Shown here: positions 25,393 through 33,977 of the stretch, piece after piece | Layout: the number at the start of each line of letters is the position of its first letter | Position numbering within the stretch: position 1 is the first letter of the stretch | Made by a program: the position numbers and the translations under genes | Source: JANNMJ01 sp031397815 | Lineage (GTDB): Bacteria > Bacteroidota > Bacteroidia > Cytophagales > Hymenobacteraceae | Direction: 5' to 3' | Length of the DNA stretch: 49,271 nt | NCBI GenBank assembly: GCA_031397815.1 | Contig: JANNMJ010000226.1 | Coordinates: 1 to 49,271, forward strand | Notes under the pieces: model-generated | Told to the model about the DNA's origin: nothing | What the model saw: only the letters and a program-made list of their open reading frames with translations | Databases searched by the model: none

Positions 25393-26829
25393 CTAGAACT
25401 TGTCCCAGAAGATTTTCGTGGTGACTTTGTCTCCTCCAATTGCGTTCGCGGCAGCGTTATAGTTCGAAGTATTGAGGTTTTGCTCTACCACAGGGTAGGT
25501 AAACCGCAACGGAATAGCAGTCAAGGCATCGGCTGGTGCTACCAAGTCGGGGGCATCCAAACGGCGCCATTCTTTCCACGATTCAGTCGGCTGGTTATAC
25601 AGCGCAATCCACTTCTGTAGACCGATTTTGTGCTTAAAGTCACCAAGAGCAGTTGCATAAGCTACTGAAGGTTGAGCTAAGTACGCATCAGCATCGGCCG
25701 TCGAATTGCCAAAATCAGTTACCGAAGCTCGGATTCCAGCAGCATAATGATCGGCCGCCGTACCACTGCTGATCAAACCGCGTTCAACTGCTTCAGCCAA
25801 CAAAAATTCTACTTCTGCTGCTGAAATTAATACGCCGGGGAGTGTAGGGTCAGTTAGAGCCGGTCCTGGGTTAGAGAAAGCAGATGTGCTGTTGCCCACC
25901 CCATAGATACCTCCTAAGAACACTGTCGTATCCTCTGGAAGGGCGAAATATTCGTCGAGACGTGGGTCTGAAAAAGCTTTCAGCGTATCGATGAAAGTAT
26001 TAGTGCCCACAAAGTCTTTACGGCCGCTCAACACCAGGTCTTCGAACAGCGGATTGGTGCTTGGGAAAGCGCCAAGGAACCGCACTTGAGCGTTCTCAGA
26101 ATTGGCTGTTATTACGTCGTTGGCAGTAGGCATGTTCGTCTGAGCCAAGACAGCATCAGCATCAGCCACCGTAACCGCCATTCGGAGGCGGAGTGACGCA
26201 GCAAATTTTATCCACTTCGATACGTTCCCAGCGTAGATCAGATCAGCATCTCCGAACGAGCCAGCGGATGCGTCTAATGCGGTGGTAGCAGCTTTTAGAC
26301 GGGCGAAAAGGCTAGTGTAAATGGCCTTGTCGTCGTCGTATTTAGGCTGTGGCTGATTAAAATCCAAGGCTTGGGAATAGGGAATATCCCCGAACGTATC
26401 TACCAGTACCGACCAAGTATATACTTCCAGAATTTCAATTGCAGCGAGCTGGTTCGCTTTGACCTTGGCATCCAAAATGGAGTTTGCCAATACGACCTTT
26501 TTAGACTCTTCCAAGTCGCGCAATACATCGCGGTAAAGCGTATTCCAGAAGGTCCGGTTGATTGAACGCGTATTGATGTCGTACTGACTCTCGTCAATGT
26601 ACGTCGTTTGCGCCCAATACTGTGAGTACAACCGGAATGGGTTAAGGTTTACGCTGGCTCCACCTACCGTACGTGCCAATTCGCGTTCAGCATTGGCAAA
26701 CAGAGTAGGAGCAGGCACTTCAGTTGGCCGCTTAGGGTCAATATTGTATTCGTCGAGCGAATCGACACAAGAGGAAGTCACGGAGCCGAGCACCAGCGCG
26801 GACAAAGCCGTTAGCAGAATCTTTTTCAT
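25393..26829 (-). CDS. SusD/RagB-family nutrient-binding outer-membrane lipoprotein
   Basis: 478 residues from the ATG at 26827-26829; an in-frame ATG three codons upstream is possible. The lipoprotein signal MKKILLTALSALVLGSV ends in TSSC, with Cys21 the lipidated residue. The body matches the SusD-like_2 subfamily: DEYNIDPKRPTEVP near the start, NANRE-type ANAERELAR, YSQYWAQTTY, a TPR-like helical core, and near the end KIGLQKWIALYNQPTESWKEWRR. It forms the hinged lid over the SusC barrel that captures nutrient. The gene follows susC by 18 bases. The substrate is unknown; no glycoside hydrolase or peptidase is beside it, which fits this subfamily's frequent use for peptides or unknown ligands. 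Confidence 0.93.
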   Translation of the reverse strand: MKKILLTALSALVLGSVTSSCVDSLDEYNIDPKRPTEVPAPTLFANAERELARTVGGASVNLNPFRLYSQYWAQTTYIDESQYDINTRSINRTFWNTLYRDVLRDLEESKKVVLANSILDAKVKANQLAAIEILEVYTWSVLVDTFGDIPYSQALDFNQPQPKYDDDKAIYTSLFARLKAATTALDASAGSFGDADLIYAGNVSKWIKFAASLRLRMAVTVADADAVLAQTNMPTANDVITANSENAQVRFLGAFPSTNPLFEDLVLSGRKDFVGTNTFIDTLKAFSDPRLDEYFALPEDTTVFLGGIYGVGNSTSAFSNPGPALTDPTLPGVLISAAEVEFLLAEAVERGLISSGTAADHYAAGIRASVTDFGNSTADADAYLAQPSVAYATALGDFKHKIGLQKWIALYNQPTESWKEWRRLDAPDLVAPADALTAIPLRFTYPVVEQNLNTSNYNAAANAIGGDKVTTKIFWDKF

Positions 26830-26847
26830 TGAAGGCAATAAGCGCGG

Positions 26848-29800
26848 TTAGAAGCTGAGACGAATGTTGCCACCAAGGGTACGAACAGCAGGGTAAGCAC
26901 CGCTTTGATACCCTTGACCGAGGTTGCCAGAGCTGAGAGACTCTTCGGGGTCGGCCATTGGCAGGTTTTTGTGGATAATCCACAAGTTGCGACCTACGAT
27001 GGAAACGTCGACAGCCTTGAAACCACCAATTTTTGCCAAAAGTGCTGACGGGATGGAATAAGTCAAGGCGACTTCGCGAAGCTTCACGTAGCTACCATCG
27101 TAAATGAAACCAGCAGCTGGGTTACGGCGATAGCCGTACAGGCCGAATTGCTCGTTGGCAATACGAACCGTGTTTTTGGTGCCGTCGGCTTGCACGCCAT
27201 CCAAAATTACCCCACCGCCCTGCGAGAGGGGTAAGCGCGACTCATTGCCGAGTTCGTTTTTCTCAGCAGTTTCTGGCGAAAGGCCCGTTGCCAATCCATA
27301 GTAGCGGTCCAGCGAGAAGACGTCGCCTCCTTTTCTGATATCCACTAAAAAGTAAAGAGATACCCCTTTGTAGGCCACCGTGTTTGAAACGCCACCTTTC
27401 CAGTCGGGAGTTGGGTTGCCGATTACTTCGTTGGCAGTAGTGCTCCGAGCGTAACGTCCATTCGGGAGAATTACTTTCTGACCGTCCTTGTAAACGAAGT
27501 TTTCACCACGCAGCGTACCGAAAGGCTGGCCTACAGTAGCGTTCGAACTTACGCCACCTTGGTAGGTAGCCAGAACGAGGTTATCAAGGTCGTTGTACAA
27601 CGATACCACCTCATTGCGGTTGCGGTACCAGTTGGCGTTGATCGTCCAGGAGAAGTTGTCGTTTTTGATCGGGGTTACAAACGCACCAATCTCTACGCCT
27701 TTGTTCTGAACTTCACCTGCGTTCACATAACGGAAAGAATATCCAGTAGCCGTCGAGACGTTCACTGGAATGATCTGATCGACCGTATTCTGTTTGTAGT
27801 ACGTGAAGTCGAAGCCGACCCGGCTTTGCAGGAAGGCAAGGTCGATACCTGCTTCTGTACTCTTGGTGCGCTCGGGCTTGAGGTTCGGGTTGTTTTTAGT
27901 GTTGCTCACTGAAAACAGTGCCGTGGAGCCAAAGGTGGAAACTTGGCTGCCATCTACATCGCTTAGGACGTAATTGTAGGTATCAGTTACACTGAAGATA
28001 GGCGCATCGTTGCCCACTTGAGCGTAGTTAGCGCGGACTTTTCCGTAAGACAACCAAGGAGTATCCTTAAGCAGCTCGGAGAAGACGAAGCCCACCGAAG
28101 CCGACGGGTAGAAGTAGGTGTTGTTGCCTTTTGGGAGCGTCGTCGACTTATCGCGACGGCCCGTCAGGTCCAGAAACAGCATGTCTCGGTAGCCCAAAGT
28201 GGCGTTGGCAAAAATGCCGTCTACCCCGATGCTTTGATCGTTCTCAATTGGAGCCGAGAGAGGATTAACCGAGTTTGAGAGGGAATAGAGACGTGGCACG
28301 ATAAGCCCCCCGTTCGTTTGCGAGCGAACGTTGTTGAAGTACTGCCGACGCATGTTGGCTCCAACCACCCCTTGCAAGCTGAAGTCTTCAGAGAAATTTT
28401 TCTTGAAGTTTCCCAAAAGATCATAGTTGTACTCGCGAGCAGTGCCGTTGTAAAGCGAGTAATATGCTGGTCCATCGTTCGTGGTACCACCAATGGCGCG
28501 ACGTTCTTCTTGGCGTTCATCGTAGGTGTCCATTGTGACACGTCCCAAAACGCTGAACCAATCAGTTACCTTGTAATTGGCAGCTACGTTGCCAAAAAGC
28601 CGATAGCGTGAGTCGTTCTGGTAGTTCTCGTAACGCGTGAAATAGGGATTATCCCAATAAATAGCGTTTGAATTATTTGCTGACGTCCGGTTCCAAGTGA
28701 TGTTCTCACGGTTTCGGAAGTAGGCATCTTTTTGCTGCTTGATATCGACGTTGGTCTGCCACCACTGACGGAAGTTGGTCATGAGGTTTCCTGAGCCGTA
28801 TCCTGTGCCATAACGGCCTAAGCCATCAACTTTGGAGAAGTTGGCCGATACGCTCGTCGTCAACTTTGACGTCAAATTGAGAGAGCCGGCAAAGTTGACC
28901 ACGTTCTTGTTAATCTTGCTGTTAGGCAAGATACCCCGATCGTGGATGTTGCTGTACCCTAGTTTGAAGGTTCCCATTTCGTTGCCACCGTCGATGGTAA
29001 CGCTATTGTTAGTGTTAACCGAGTTCTGGAAGAACGTTTCTGGGCCATTCTCTGCCGCCGTCCACGCACGTGCTTTCCCAAAACCAGGCTCGGTTGGATA
29101 GAACGCATCCCACTGTAGCACTTTGAGATTTGGGTCGAAAGCTGCACCGTATGACGCATCTTCCGAGAATGGCACTACCAAGCTGCCATCTGGCAATTCG
29201 TTGAAGTACTGATCCTCGTTAGGTCCGTAGAAAGGATAATAGCCAGCACCATACTTATTCTGGTACTTCATGAAGGTGCTCTTATCGAACTTGCCAATCG
29301 TAGTACCCAAGTTGAGGGTCACCCCTAAGCCTTTACGGCCCTTCTTGGTTGTGATCAGAATAACGCCGTTCGATGCTCGCGATCCATATAGAGCAGTAGC
29401 TGCCGCTCCTTTCAAAATCGTTGTTGAAGCAATGTCATCAGGGTTGATATCAGCGGCAGCGTTACCGTAGTCATAGCCACCCCGTCCAGTGCGCTGGTCA
29501 AGCGAGTTCGTGTTCTGGTTGCTGATTGGCACCCCATCCACGACGAACAGCGCTTGGTTATTACCAAAGAGAGATTTGGTGCCCCGAATCGTCACGTTCG
29601 TAGATGCACCTAAGCCGTTGGACTGCTGAATGTTCAGACCAGCCACCTTGCCAGATAGACCGTTGATGGCATTCGGGTTACGCGCTTTCGTAACGTCGGT
29701 ACCGTCAATCTGGGTAGCGGAGTAGGCCAGCGAATTGCGGTTCCGTTCCACGCCCAAAGCTGTTACCACTACTTCACCGAGCTGCTTGGCGTCTGTCGCC

Positions 29801-30075
29801 ATTGCAACGGTTACGTTCTCGCTGATTGGGCGCTCTACCGTGGCAAAGCCAATGTAGCTGAACACGAGCGTCGTGGCCGTTTCCGGTGCGGAAAGTGAGA
29901 ACGAGCCGTCGCCCCCCGTTGAGGTGCCCACGGAGGTGCCCTTCACGAGCACCGTTACGCCGGGTAGCCCCTCGTTGTTCTGGTCAGTCACCCGACCGGT
30001 AATAGCCCGGGTTTGCGCGGCGGCATTCAATATGCCGAATAGCAAAGCCAGACATACAAGAAGTAGTCTTCTCAT
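26848..30075 (-). CDS. SusC/RagA-family TonB-linked outer-membrane transporter
   Basis: 1075 residues from the ATG at 30073-30075. The signal peptide ends near AAA-Q. Residues about 24-100 are a CarboxypepD_reg-like domain (ITGRVTDQNNEGLPGVTVLVKG ... FSYIGFAT, positions only partly quoted). A plug domain follows with the SusC signature VVVTALGVERNR, then VAGLNIQQS, VTIRGTKSL and ALFVVDGVPI. The long 22-strand barrel ends in GNIRLSF, the typical terminal aromatic. With SusD it imports oligomeric nutrients using TonB energy. The pair is one operon (18-base gap). No sigma/anti-sigma regulator is adjacent. A perfect hairpin sits in its leader. Confidence 0.95.
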   Translation of the reverse strand: MRRLLLVCLALLFGILNAAAQTRAITGRVTDQNNEGLPGVTVLVKGTSVGTSTGGDGSFSLSAPETATTLVFSYIGFATVERPISENVTVAMATDAKQLGEVVVTALGVERNRNSLAYSATQIDGTDVTKARNPNAINGLSGKVAGLNIQQSNGLGASTNVTIRGTKSLFGNNQALFVVDGVPISNQNTNSLDQRTGRGGYDYGNAAADINPDDIASTTILKGAAATALYGSRASNGVILITTKKGRKGLGVTLNLGTTIGKFDKSTFMKYQNKYGAGYYPFYGPNEDQYFNELPDGSLVVPFSEDASYGAAFDPNLKVLQWDAFYPTEPGFGKARAWTAAENGPETFFQNSVNTNNSVTIDGGNEMGTFKLGYSNIHDRGILPNSKINKNVVNFAGSLNLTSKLTTSVSANFSKVDGLGRYGTGYGSGNLMTNFRQWWQTNVDIKQQKDAYFRNRENITWNRTSANNSNAIYWDNPYFTRYENYQNDSRYRLFGNVAANYKVTDWFSVLGRVTMDTYDERQEERRAIGGTTNDGPAYYSLYNGTAREYNYDLLGNFKKNFSEDFSLQGVVGANMRRQYFNNVRSQTNGGLIVPRLYSLSNSVNPLSAPIENDQSIGVDGIFANATLGYRDMLFLDLTGRRDKSTTLPKGNNTYFYPSASVGFVFSELLKDTPWLSYGKVRANYAQVGNDAPIFSVTDTYNYVLSDVDGSQVSTFGSTALFSVSNTKNNPNLKPERTKSTEAGIDLAFLQSRVGFDFTYYKQNTVDQIIPVNVSTATGYSFRYVNAGEVQNKGVEIGAFVTPIKNDNFSWTINANWYRNRNEVVSLYNDLDNLVLATYQGGVSSNATVGQPFGTLRGENFVYKDGQKVILPNGRYARSTTANEVIGNPTPDWKGGVSNTVAYKGVSLYFLVDIRKGGDVFSLDRYYGLATGLSPETAEKNELGNESRLPLSQGGGVILDGVQADGTKNTVRIANEQFGLYGYRRNPAAGFIYDGSYVKLREVALTYSIPSALLAKIGGFKAVDVSIVGRNLWIIHKNLPMADPEESLSSGNLGQGYQSGAYPAVRTLGGNIRLSF

Positions 30076-30120
30076 CTGCATGAAAGTGTTTTTTGAAGTG
30101 AATGGAAAAAAGTAGGGTGG

Positions 30121-30141
30121 AAAGCGGCCGTTTGCCGCTTT
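30121..30141 (-). promoter_or_regulatory. hairpin in susC leader
   Basis: A perfect 8-bp stem AAAGCGGC/GCCGCTTT with a 5-nt loop lies about 45 bases upstream of the susC start. On the minus strand it is followed 9 bases later by a run of T. It could be an attenuator or an RNA-binding site. Confidence 0.4.
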
Positions 30142-30263
30142 ATGAAGACTAAGTTAAGACCGGAAAAGAAATGCTGCAAGCCGAGTATTTTGGCCTTTTC
30201 GGTACATAGCAGACTCTCAGTGCCTTGGATACTGAAGCGTCGTGGAACGTAACCCAAAAAGAA

Positions 30264-30296
30264 GACGGTCGACAACCAAAAAGGCTGCCGACCGTC
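30264..30296 (-). terminator. terminator downstream of prfB
   Basis: An 8-bp stem (GACGGTCG at 30264-30271 with CGACCGTC at 30289-30296) is followed on the minus strand by TTCTTTTT. It separates prfB from the susCD operon. Confidence 0.7.
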
Positions 30297-30323
30297 GCTT
30301 TTACTGCTAAATCTGCATCAGGT

Positions 30324-31401
30324 TTAGCTTTCCATTAGAAAAGCCTTGATGAATGGGTCGATGTCGCCATCGAGTACGTTCTGAACGTCAGTGCGTTCCA
30401 CGCCGGTGCGTAGGTCTTTGGCGAGCTTGTAGGGGTGCAGGACGTAATTGCGGATCTGCGAGCCGAACTCGATCCGCTTTTTGCCAGCTTCGATCTTGTC
30501 GCGCTCGATGTTGCGGCGGTCGATTTCCTGCTGGTAGAGCCGCGAGCGCAGCATCCGGATGGCGTGCTCCTTGTTCATGAGCTGCGAACGCTCGATCTGG
30601 CATTCGATGATGATGCCCGACGGACCGTGCTTGAGGCGCACGGCCGTCTCGACCTTGTTGACGTTCTGCCCGCCGGCGCCACCCGAACGGAAGGTATCCC
30701 ACTCGATATCAGCCAAATTGACTTCGATATTGATTGAGTCATCGACCATCGGGTACGCGAAGACGGACGCGAACGACGTGTGCCGCCGCGCCGACGAGTC
30801 AAACGGCGAGATGCGGACCAGACGGTGAACGCCCGTCTCAGCCTTGATGTAGCCGTACGCGAATTCGCCCTCAATCTCGACCGTCGCTGACCGTATTCCG
30901 GCGCCTTCGCCGTCGGTGCGGCTGACTTCCCGGACCGAGAAGCCGTGCCGCTGGCCCCACATGAGGTACATGCGCTGGAGCATTTCGGCCCAATCCTGAC
31001 TTTCGGTGCCGCCCGCGCCCGCGTTGATCTCGATGATGGCGGAGAGGGCGTCTTCCTCGCCCGAGAGCATTCGCTTGAATTCGAGGTTCTCGATCAGCTC
31101 CTGTGCGGTGGTGTAGGCGGCGTCGGCTTCGGCTTCCGTGGCCATTCCTTCGCGCTGAAATTCGAGCATCACGTCGAGGTCTTCGACGGTGCGGTGGGTT
31201 TCTTCCCACGGCACCGTCCAGGCTTTGACGGCCCGGGCTTCGCGCATCACGGTTTCGGCGGCCTTGGAATCGTCCCAGAAGCCGGGCGCGGCGGCGCGCT
31301 CATCGATGTCGGCTAACTGCGCTTGTTTGGCGTCGTAGTCAAAGATACCTCCTCAAAGCCTCGACGCGGCCTTTCAGGTTTTTTACCTGATCTGTAGTCA
31401 T
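30324..31401 (-). CDS. prfB: peptide chain release factor 2, with programmed +1 frameshift
   Basis: RF2 ends translation at UGA and UAA. The gene is in two frames. The zero frame starts at the ATG at 31399-31401 and reads 20 codons (MTTDQVKNLKGRVEALRRYL) to an in-frame TGA at 31339-31341. Skipping one T after CTT continues with Asp-Tyr-Asp-Ala-Lys from 31340 to the stop at 30324, giving 358 residues, the normal RF2 length (E. coli 365). In the second frame are the tripeptide anticodon SPF (in RISPFDSSARRH) and the catalytic GGQ in SGGAGGQNVNKVETAV. Annotation from the first ATG in the second frame (31250) would lose 50 N-terminal residues. When RF2 is scarce the ribosome shifts and makes more RF2. 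A terminator follows. Confidence 0.97.
31338..31353 (-). promoter_or_regulatory. prfB programmed frameshift site
   Basis: The minus strand reads AGGAGGTATCTTTGAC: a strong Shine-Dalgarno-like AGGAGG, three-base spacer TAT, slippery CTT, then stop TGA followed by C. Element order and spacing are the same as in E. coli prfB (AGGGGG there). Confidence 0.95.
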
Positions 31402-31513
31402 TGGGGTCAGTAAAAAAGCCAGAAGCGACGGCTTGCCGCTCTGATTTGCTATTGGGGACGAGACTGATACGTGCCGATGGCGCAGGTGCGACTGGCACGA
31501 CAAGGCTCAGTTT

Positions 31514-32590
31514 CTACACCGTTTCGAGCCAGCCAAAAATATCCGGCGCGTGCCCGAGCTTGATGGCGTCGAGGGCGTGGCCGAGGCGGGCGCCGAGCGA
31601 TTCGGGCGTGAGCGGCGGCAGGTGATAATCGCGGCCACGGTCGCCGATGCAGACGATGGGGGCGATGGTGGCCGCCGTTCCGCAGCCGAACGCTTCCTGC
31701 AACGTGCCGCTTTCGAGGGCAACCAGAATCTCCTCACACGACACGCGCCGCTCTTCCACGGTCACGCCCCAGTGGCGCGCCAGCTCCAGCACCGAGCGCC
31801 GGGTGATACCGTCGAGGATCGACGAGGAGAGGGCGGGGGTGATGAGCTTGCCGTCGATGACGAAGCACGCGTTCATCGTGCCGGATTCTTCGATGTAGCG
31901 GTGCTCAGCAGCGTCGGTCCAGAGGAGCTGGTGGTAACCTTCTTCCTGCGCCAGCTTGGTGGGTAGCATCGCGCCGCCGTAGTTCCCGGCCGATTTCGCG
32001 AAGCCGGTCCCGCCTTCGGGTGAGCGGACGTAATGGTGCTCGAACCGCACGCGCAGCGGCGTGGAGTAATACGCGTTGACCGGCGACGTGAAGATGATGA
32101 ACTTGTAATCCGACGACGGCCGCACGCCGATGAACGCATCGGTGGCGAACATAAACGGCCGGATGTACAGCGACGTGCCTTCGGCAGACGGCACCCAGTC
32201 GTGGTCGAGCCGGACGAGGGCTTTGAGGCCTTCCATAAAGATTTCTTCCGGCAGCGTCGGCATGCAGAGCCGTTCGGCGGAGGCGTTGAGGCGACGCAGA
32301 TTGTCGAGGGGGCGGAACAGCACGATGCGGCCGTCGGCTTGCTTGTAGGCCTTCATTCCCTCAAAAAGCGCCTGCCCGTAATGCAGCGCCGACGTAGCCG
32401 GGGAGAGCATAACCGGCCCGTAGGCCTCAATGGTCGGGGTTTGCCACGCGCCGTTCGTGAAGTCTACGCTCAGCATATGGTCGCTGAACACCTTGCCGAA
32501 CTCGATGTGATCGAAATCGACTTCGTGCAAGCGCGACGTCGGGGAGGGGTGAATGTCAATCGTCATTTCGGCAGGCTGAACGGTGAGCAT
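31514..32590 (-). CDS. ilvE: branched-chain amino acid aminotransferase
   Basis: 358 residues from the ATG at 32588-32590; MTIDIHP eight codons later is an alternative, and the longer frame to 32659 lacks coding character. It is a fold-type IV PLP enzyme of the long (group II, BCAT-like) form: ALHYGQALFEGMKAYK, RPLDNLRRLNASAERL, LYIRPFMFA and GFAKSAGNYGGAM with Lys199 as the likely PLP-binding Lys. The EESGTMN loop (normally EVGTMN/EVGTSN) and a late TRRSVLELA helix follow. It converts Leu, Ile and Val to and from their 2-oxo acids using 2-oxoglutarate/glutamate. It lies upstream of prfB on the same strand, separated by 112 bases. Confidence 0.93.
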   Translation of the reverse strand: MLTVQPAEMTIDIHPSPTSRLHEVDFDHIEFGKVFSDHMLSVDFTNGAWQTPTIEAYGPVMLSPATSALHYGQALFEGMKAYKQADGRIVLFRPLDNLRRLNASAERLCMPTLPEEIFMEGLKALVRLDHDWVPSAEGTSLYIRPFMFATDAFIGVRPSSDYKFIIFTSPVNAYYSTPLRVRFEHHYVRSPEGGTGFAKSAGNYGGAMLPTKLAQEEGYHQLLWTDAAEHRYIEESGTMNACFVIDGKLITPALSSSILDGITRRSVLELARHWGVTVEERRVSCEEILVALESGTLQEAFGCGTAATIAPIVCIGDRGRDYHLPPLTPESLGARLGHALDAIKLGHAPDIFGWLETV

Positions 32591-32700
32591 GGCGGCAGGC
32601 TTGGGTTGAACGAAGGTACGGAGGCGGGGAGAGGTAGAAAGGGGAAGGGCCGAACGCAAAAGGCTGCGTTTGGGCGTCAGATTTGACGTCTTTTCCGACG

Positions 32701-33252
32701 TCAGATTCTCGGTTTCCAGACCACCTGCTCGGCGCCCAAGTCTTGCGCCATGGCGCGGGAAAGGACGAACAGATAATCGGAAAGGCGATTGAGGTACGTG
32801 ATAATCAGCTCTTCTACGGGCGCATCGGCGTGCAGGGCGATGACGAGACGCTCGGCCCGACGGCAGACGGTGCGCGCCAGATGGCAGTAGCTGACGGCCG
32901 GATGACCGCCCGGCAACACGAACTCGCGCAGCGGCGGCAGGTTGGCGTCCATCTCATCAATGGCCGTTTCCAGCCGCGTGATATCCGTCGGAATCATCGC
33001 GGGGAGCGGCTTACGCGAATGCGCGGCCGGGTCGGTGGCGAGGGCGGAGCCGAGGGTGAAAAGGCGGTCTTGAATCTCTTTGAGAAGGTCGCGCCGGGGG
33101 GTATTCACTTCTTGGTCGCGCACCAAGCCAATCCATGAATTCAGCTCATCGACGGTGCCGTAGGCGTCGATGCGGTGGCTCGATTTCGGGACGCGCGTCC
33201 CCCCAATGAGCGAGGTAAGGCCGGTATCGCCGGTTTTGGTGTAGACTTTCAC
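32701..33252 (-). CDS. PduO-type ATP:cob(I)alamin adenosyltransferase
   Basis: 183 residues, normal for the family. The diagnostic ATP-binding N-terminus is KVYTKTGDTGLTSLIGG then RVPKSSHRIDAYGTVDELNS. RDLLKEIQDRLFTLGS, the Arg-rich CHLARTVCRRAERLV helix and the terminal YLNRLSDYLFVLSR, a hallmark of the family, follow. The enzyme transfers the 5'-deoxyadenosyl group from ATP to cob(I)alamin, giving adenosylcobalamin. The product is the cofactor of methylmalonyl-CoA mutase, the partner of MeaB at 12.0-13.0 kb. It follows the toxin gene by 25 bases on the same strand. Confidence 0.95.
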   Translation of the reverse strand: MKVYTKTGDTGLTSLIGGTRVPKSSHRIDAYGTVDELNSWIGLVRDQEVNTPRRDLLKEIQDRLFTLGSALATDPAAHSRKPLPAMIPTDITRLETAIDEMDANLPPLREFVLPGGHPAVSYCHLARTVCRRAERLVIALHADAPVEELIITYLNRLSDYLFVLSRAMAQDLGAEQVVWKPRI

Positions 33253-33277
33253 GAGCGGAGAGTGGGAAGCGAGCGGG

Positions 33278-33652
33278 TTACGGTTCGTAGATGATCAGAC
33301 CGGGCAGGTACTGAAAGTGTTTACGGTTGAGCGTAAACAGCGGCAGTCCGTGCGCAATGGCGGTAGCGGCGATGAGCGCGTCGGCAAAGTCGAGGGAGTG
33401 GCTGAGGCGGTATTGATACATCAGATCAATCGCCGCTTGGCCGATGGATTCGGTGAGGGGTAGCACGATGCAACCCGCCACATTTTGCCGGATACCGCGC
33501 AGCTCCGACTGGTTCCGAGCGCCATTAATCAACTCCGCTTCGGTGACGAGGCTGATGGCGAGCTGCCCCGGTAAAAAGCGATCAACTTGCCCGATTCGCA
33601 CCGGATTTAGCCGAAGCAGGTCGATTAAAATGTTAGTGTCGCACAGAATCAT
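33278..33652 (-). CDS. vapC: VapC-like PIN-domain toxin
   Basis: 124 residues from the ATG at 33650-33652. PIN nuclease acidic residues are visible: Asp5 in LCDTNILID, Glu40 in TEAELINGA (Glu38 is also acidic), Asp88 and Asp91 in LDFADALIAATA, and the closing TLNRKHF. These coordinate Mg2+ for RNA cleavage; VapC toxins usually cut tRNA or rRNA. The start codon overlaps the stop of the upstream small gene as ATGA, the classical toxin-antitoxin coupling. Confidence 0.88.
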   Translation of the reverse strand: MILCDTNILIDLLRLNPVRIGQVDRFLPGQLAISLVTEAELINGARNQSELRGIRQNVAGCIVLPLTESIGQAAIDLMYQYRLSHSLDFADALIAATAIAHGLPLFTLNRKHFQYLPGLIIYEP

Positions 33653-33915
33653 AGGTTGCGGCCCCACGCATTTCGACGAAATTCGGCGAAGTCAAAATCC
33701 GGCTCATCCCACTTCCCCGAAACTCGGGTAAACTGAAACGGAGCGGTTTCGGCGGGCGTGGAATCGTCGGAAGTAGCGGCCGAATGTTCAGGCTTTTCCG
33801 GAGCCGCTTCCGCCACATCCATCGTGCGGGCTTTCAGGCGTACGTAGCGCAGGTTGGACAGCAGCCGCATAAAGCGGCTCACGTACCGGTCTTCCACTTC
33901 AATAGTCAGCTTCAT
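33649..33915 (-). CDS. putative antitoxin of the PIN toxin
   Basis: 88 residues. Residues 1-35 (KLTIEVEDRYVSRFMRLLSN) resemble the beta-strand/helix start of small dimeric DNA-binding proteins, though no ribbon-helix-helix or AbrB family is certain. Residues 36-65 are an acidic, Ser/Thr/Pro-rich linker. The end SGKWDEPDFDFAEFRRNAWG looks like a C-terminal toxin-binding tail, with aromatic residues and a late Arg that could fill the PIN active site. The ATGA overlap with the toxin gene is the main evidence for the role. Confidence 0.65.
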   Translation of the reverse strand: MKLTIEVEDRYVSRFMRLLSNLRYVRLKARTMDVAEAAPEKPEHSAATSDDSTPAETAPFQFTRVSGKWDEPDFDFAEFRRNAWGRNL

Positions 33916-33931
33916 AACGCCGTAAAAGTAG

Positions 33932-33960
33932 CGCCCCGCCGGAAGGGTTCCGGCGGGGCG
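33932..33960 (-). terminator. terminator after topA
   Basis: A perfect 13-bp GC-rich stem (33932-33944 with 33948-33960, 3-nt loop) lies just downstream of topA. On the minus strand CTACTTTTAC follows. Confidence 0.85.
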
Positions 33961-33977
33961 TTTGGGCGGAAAACGAC

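Noticed and set aside
30324..31250. N-terminally truncated or frameshift-damaged prfB
   Set aside because: The apparent break is the programmed +1 site with all required elements and not damage.
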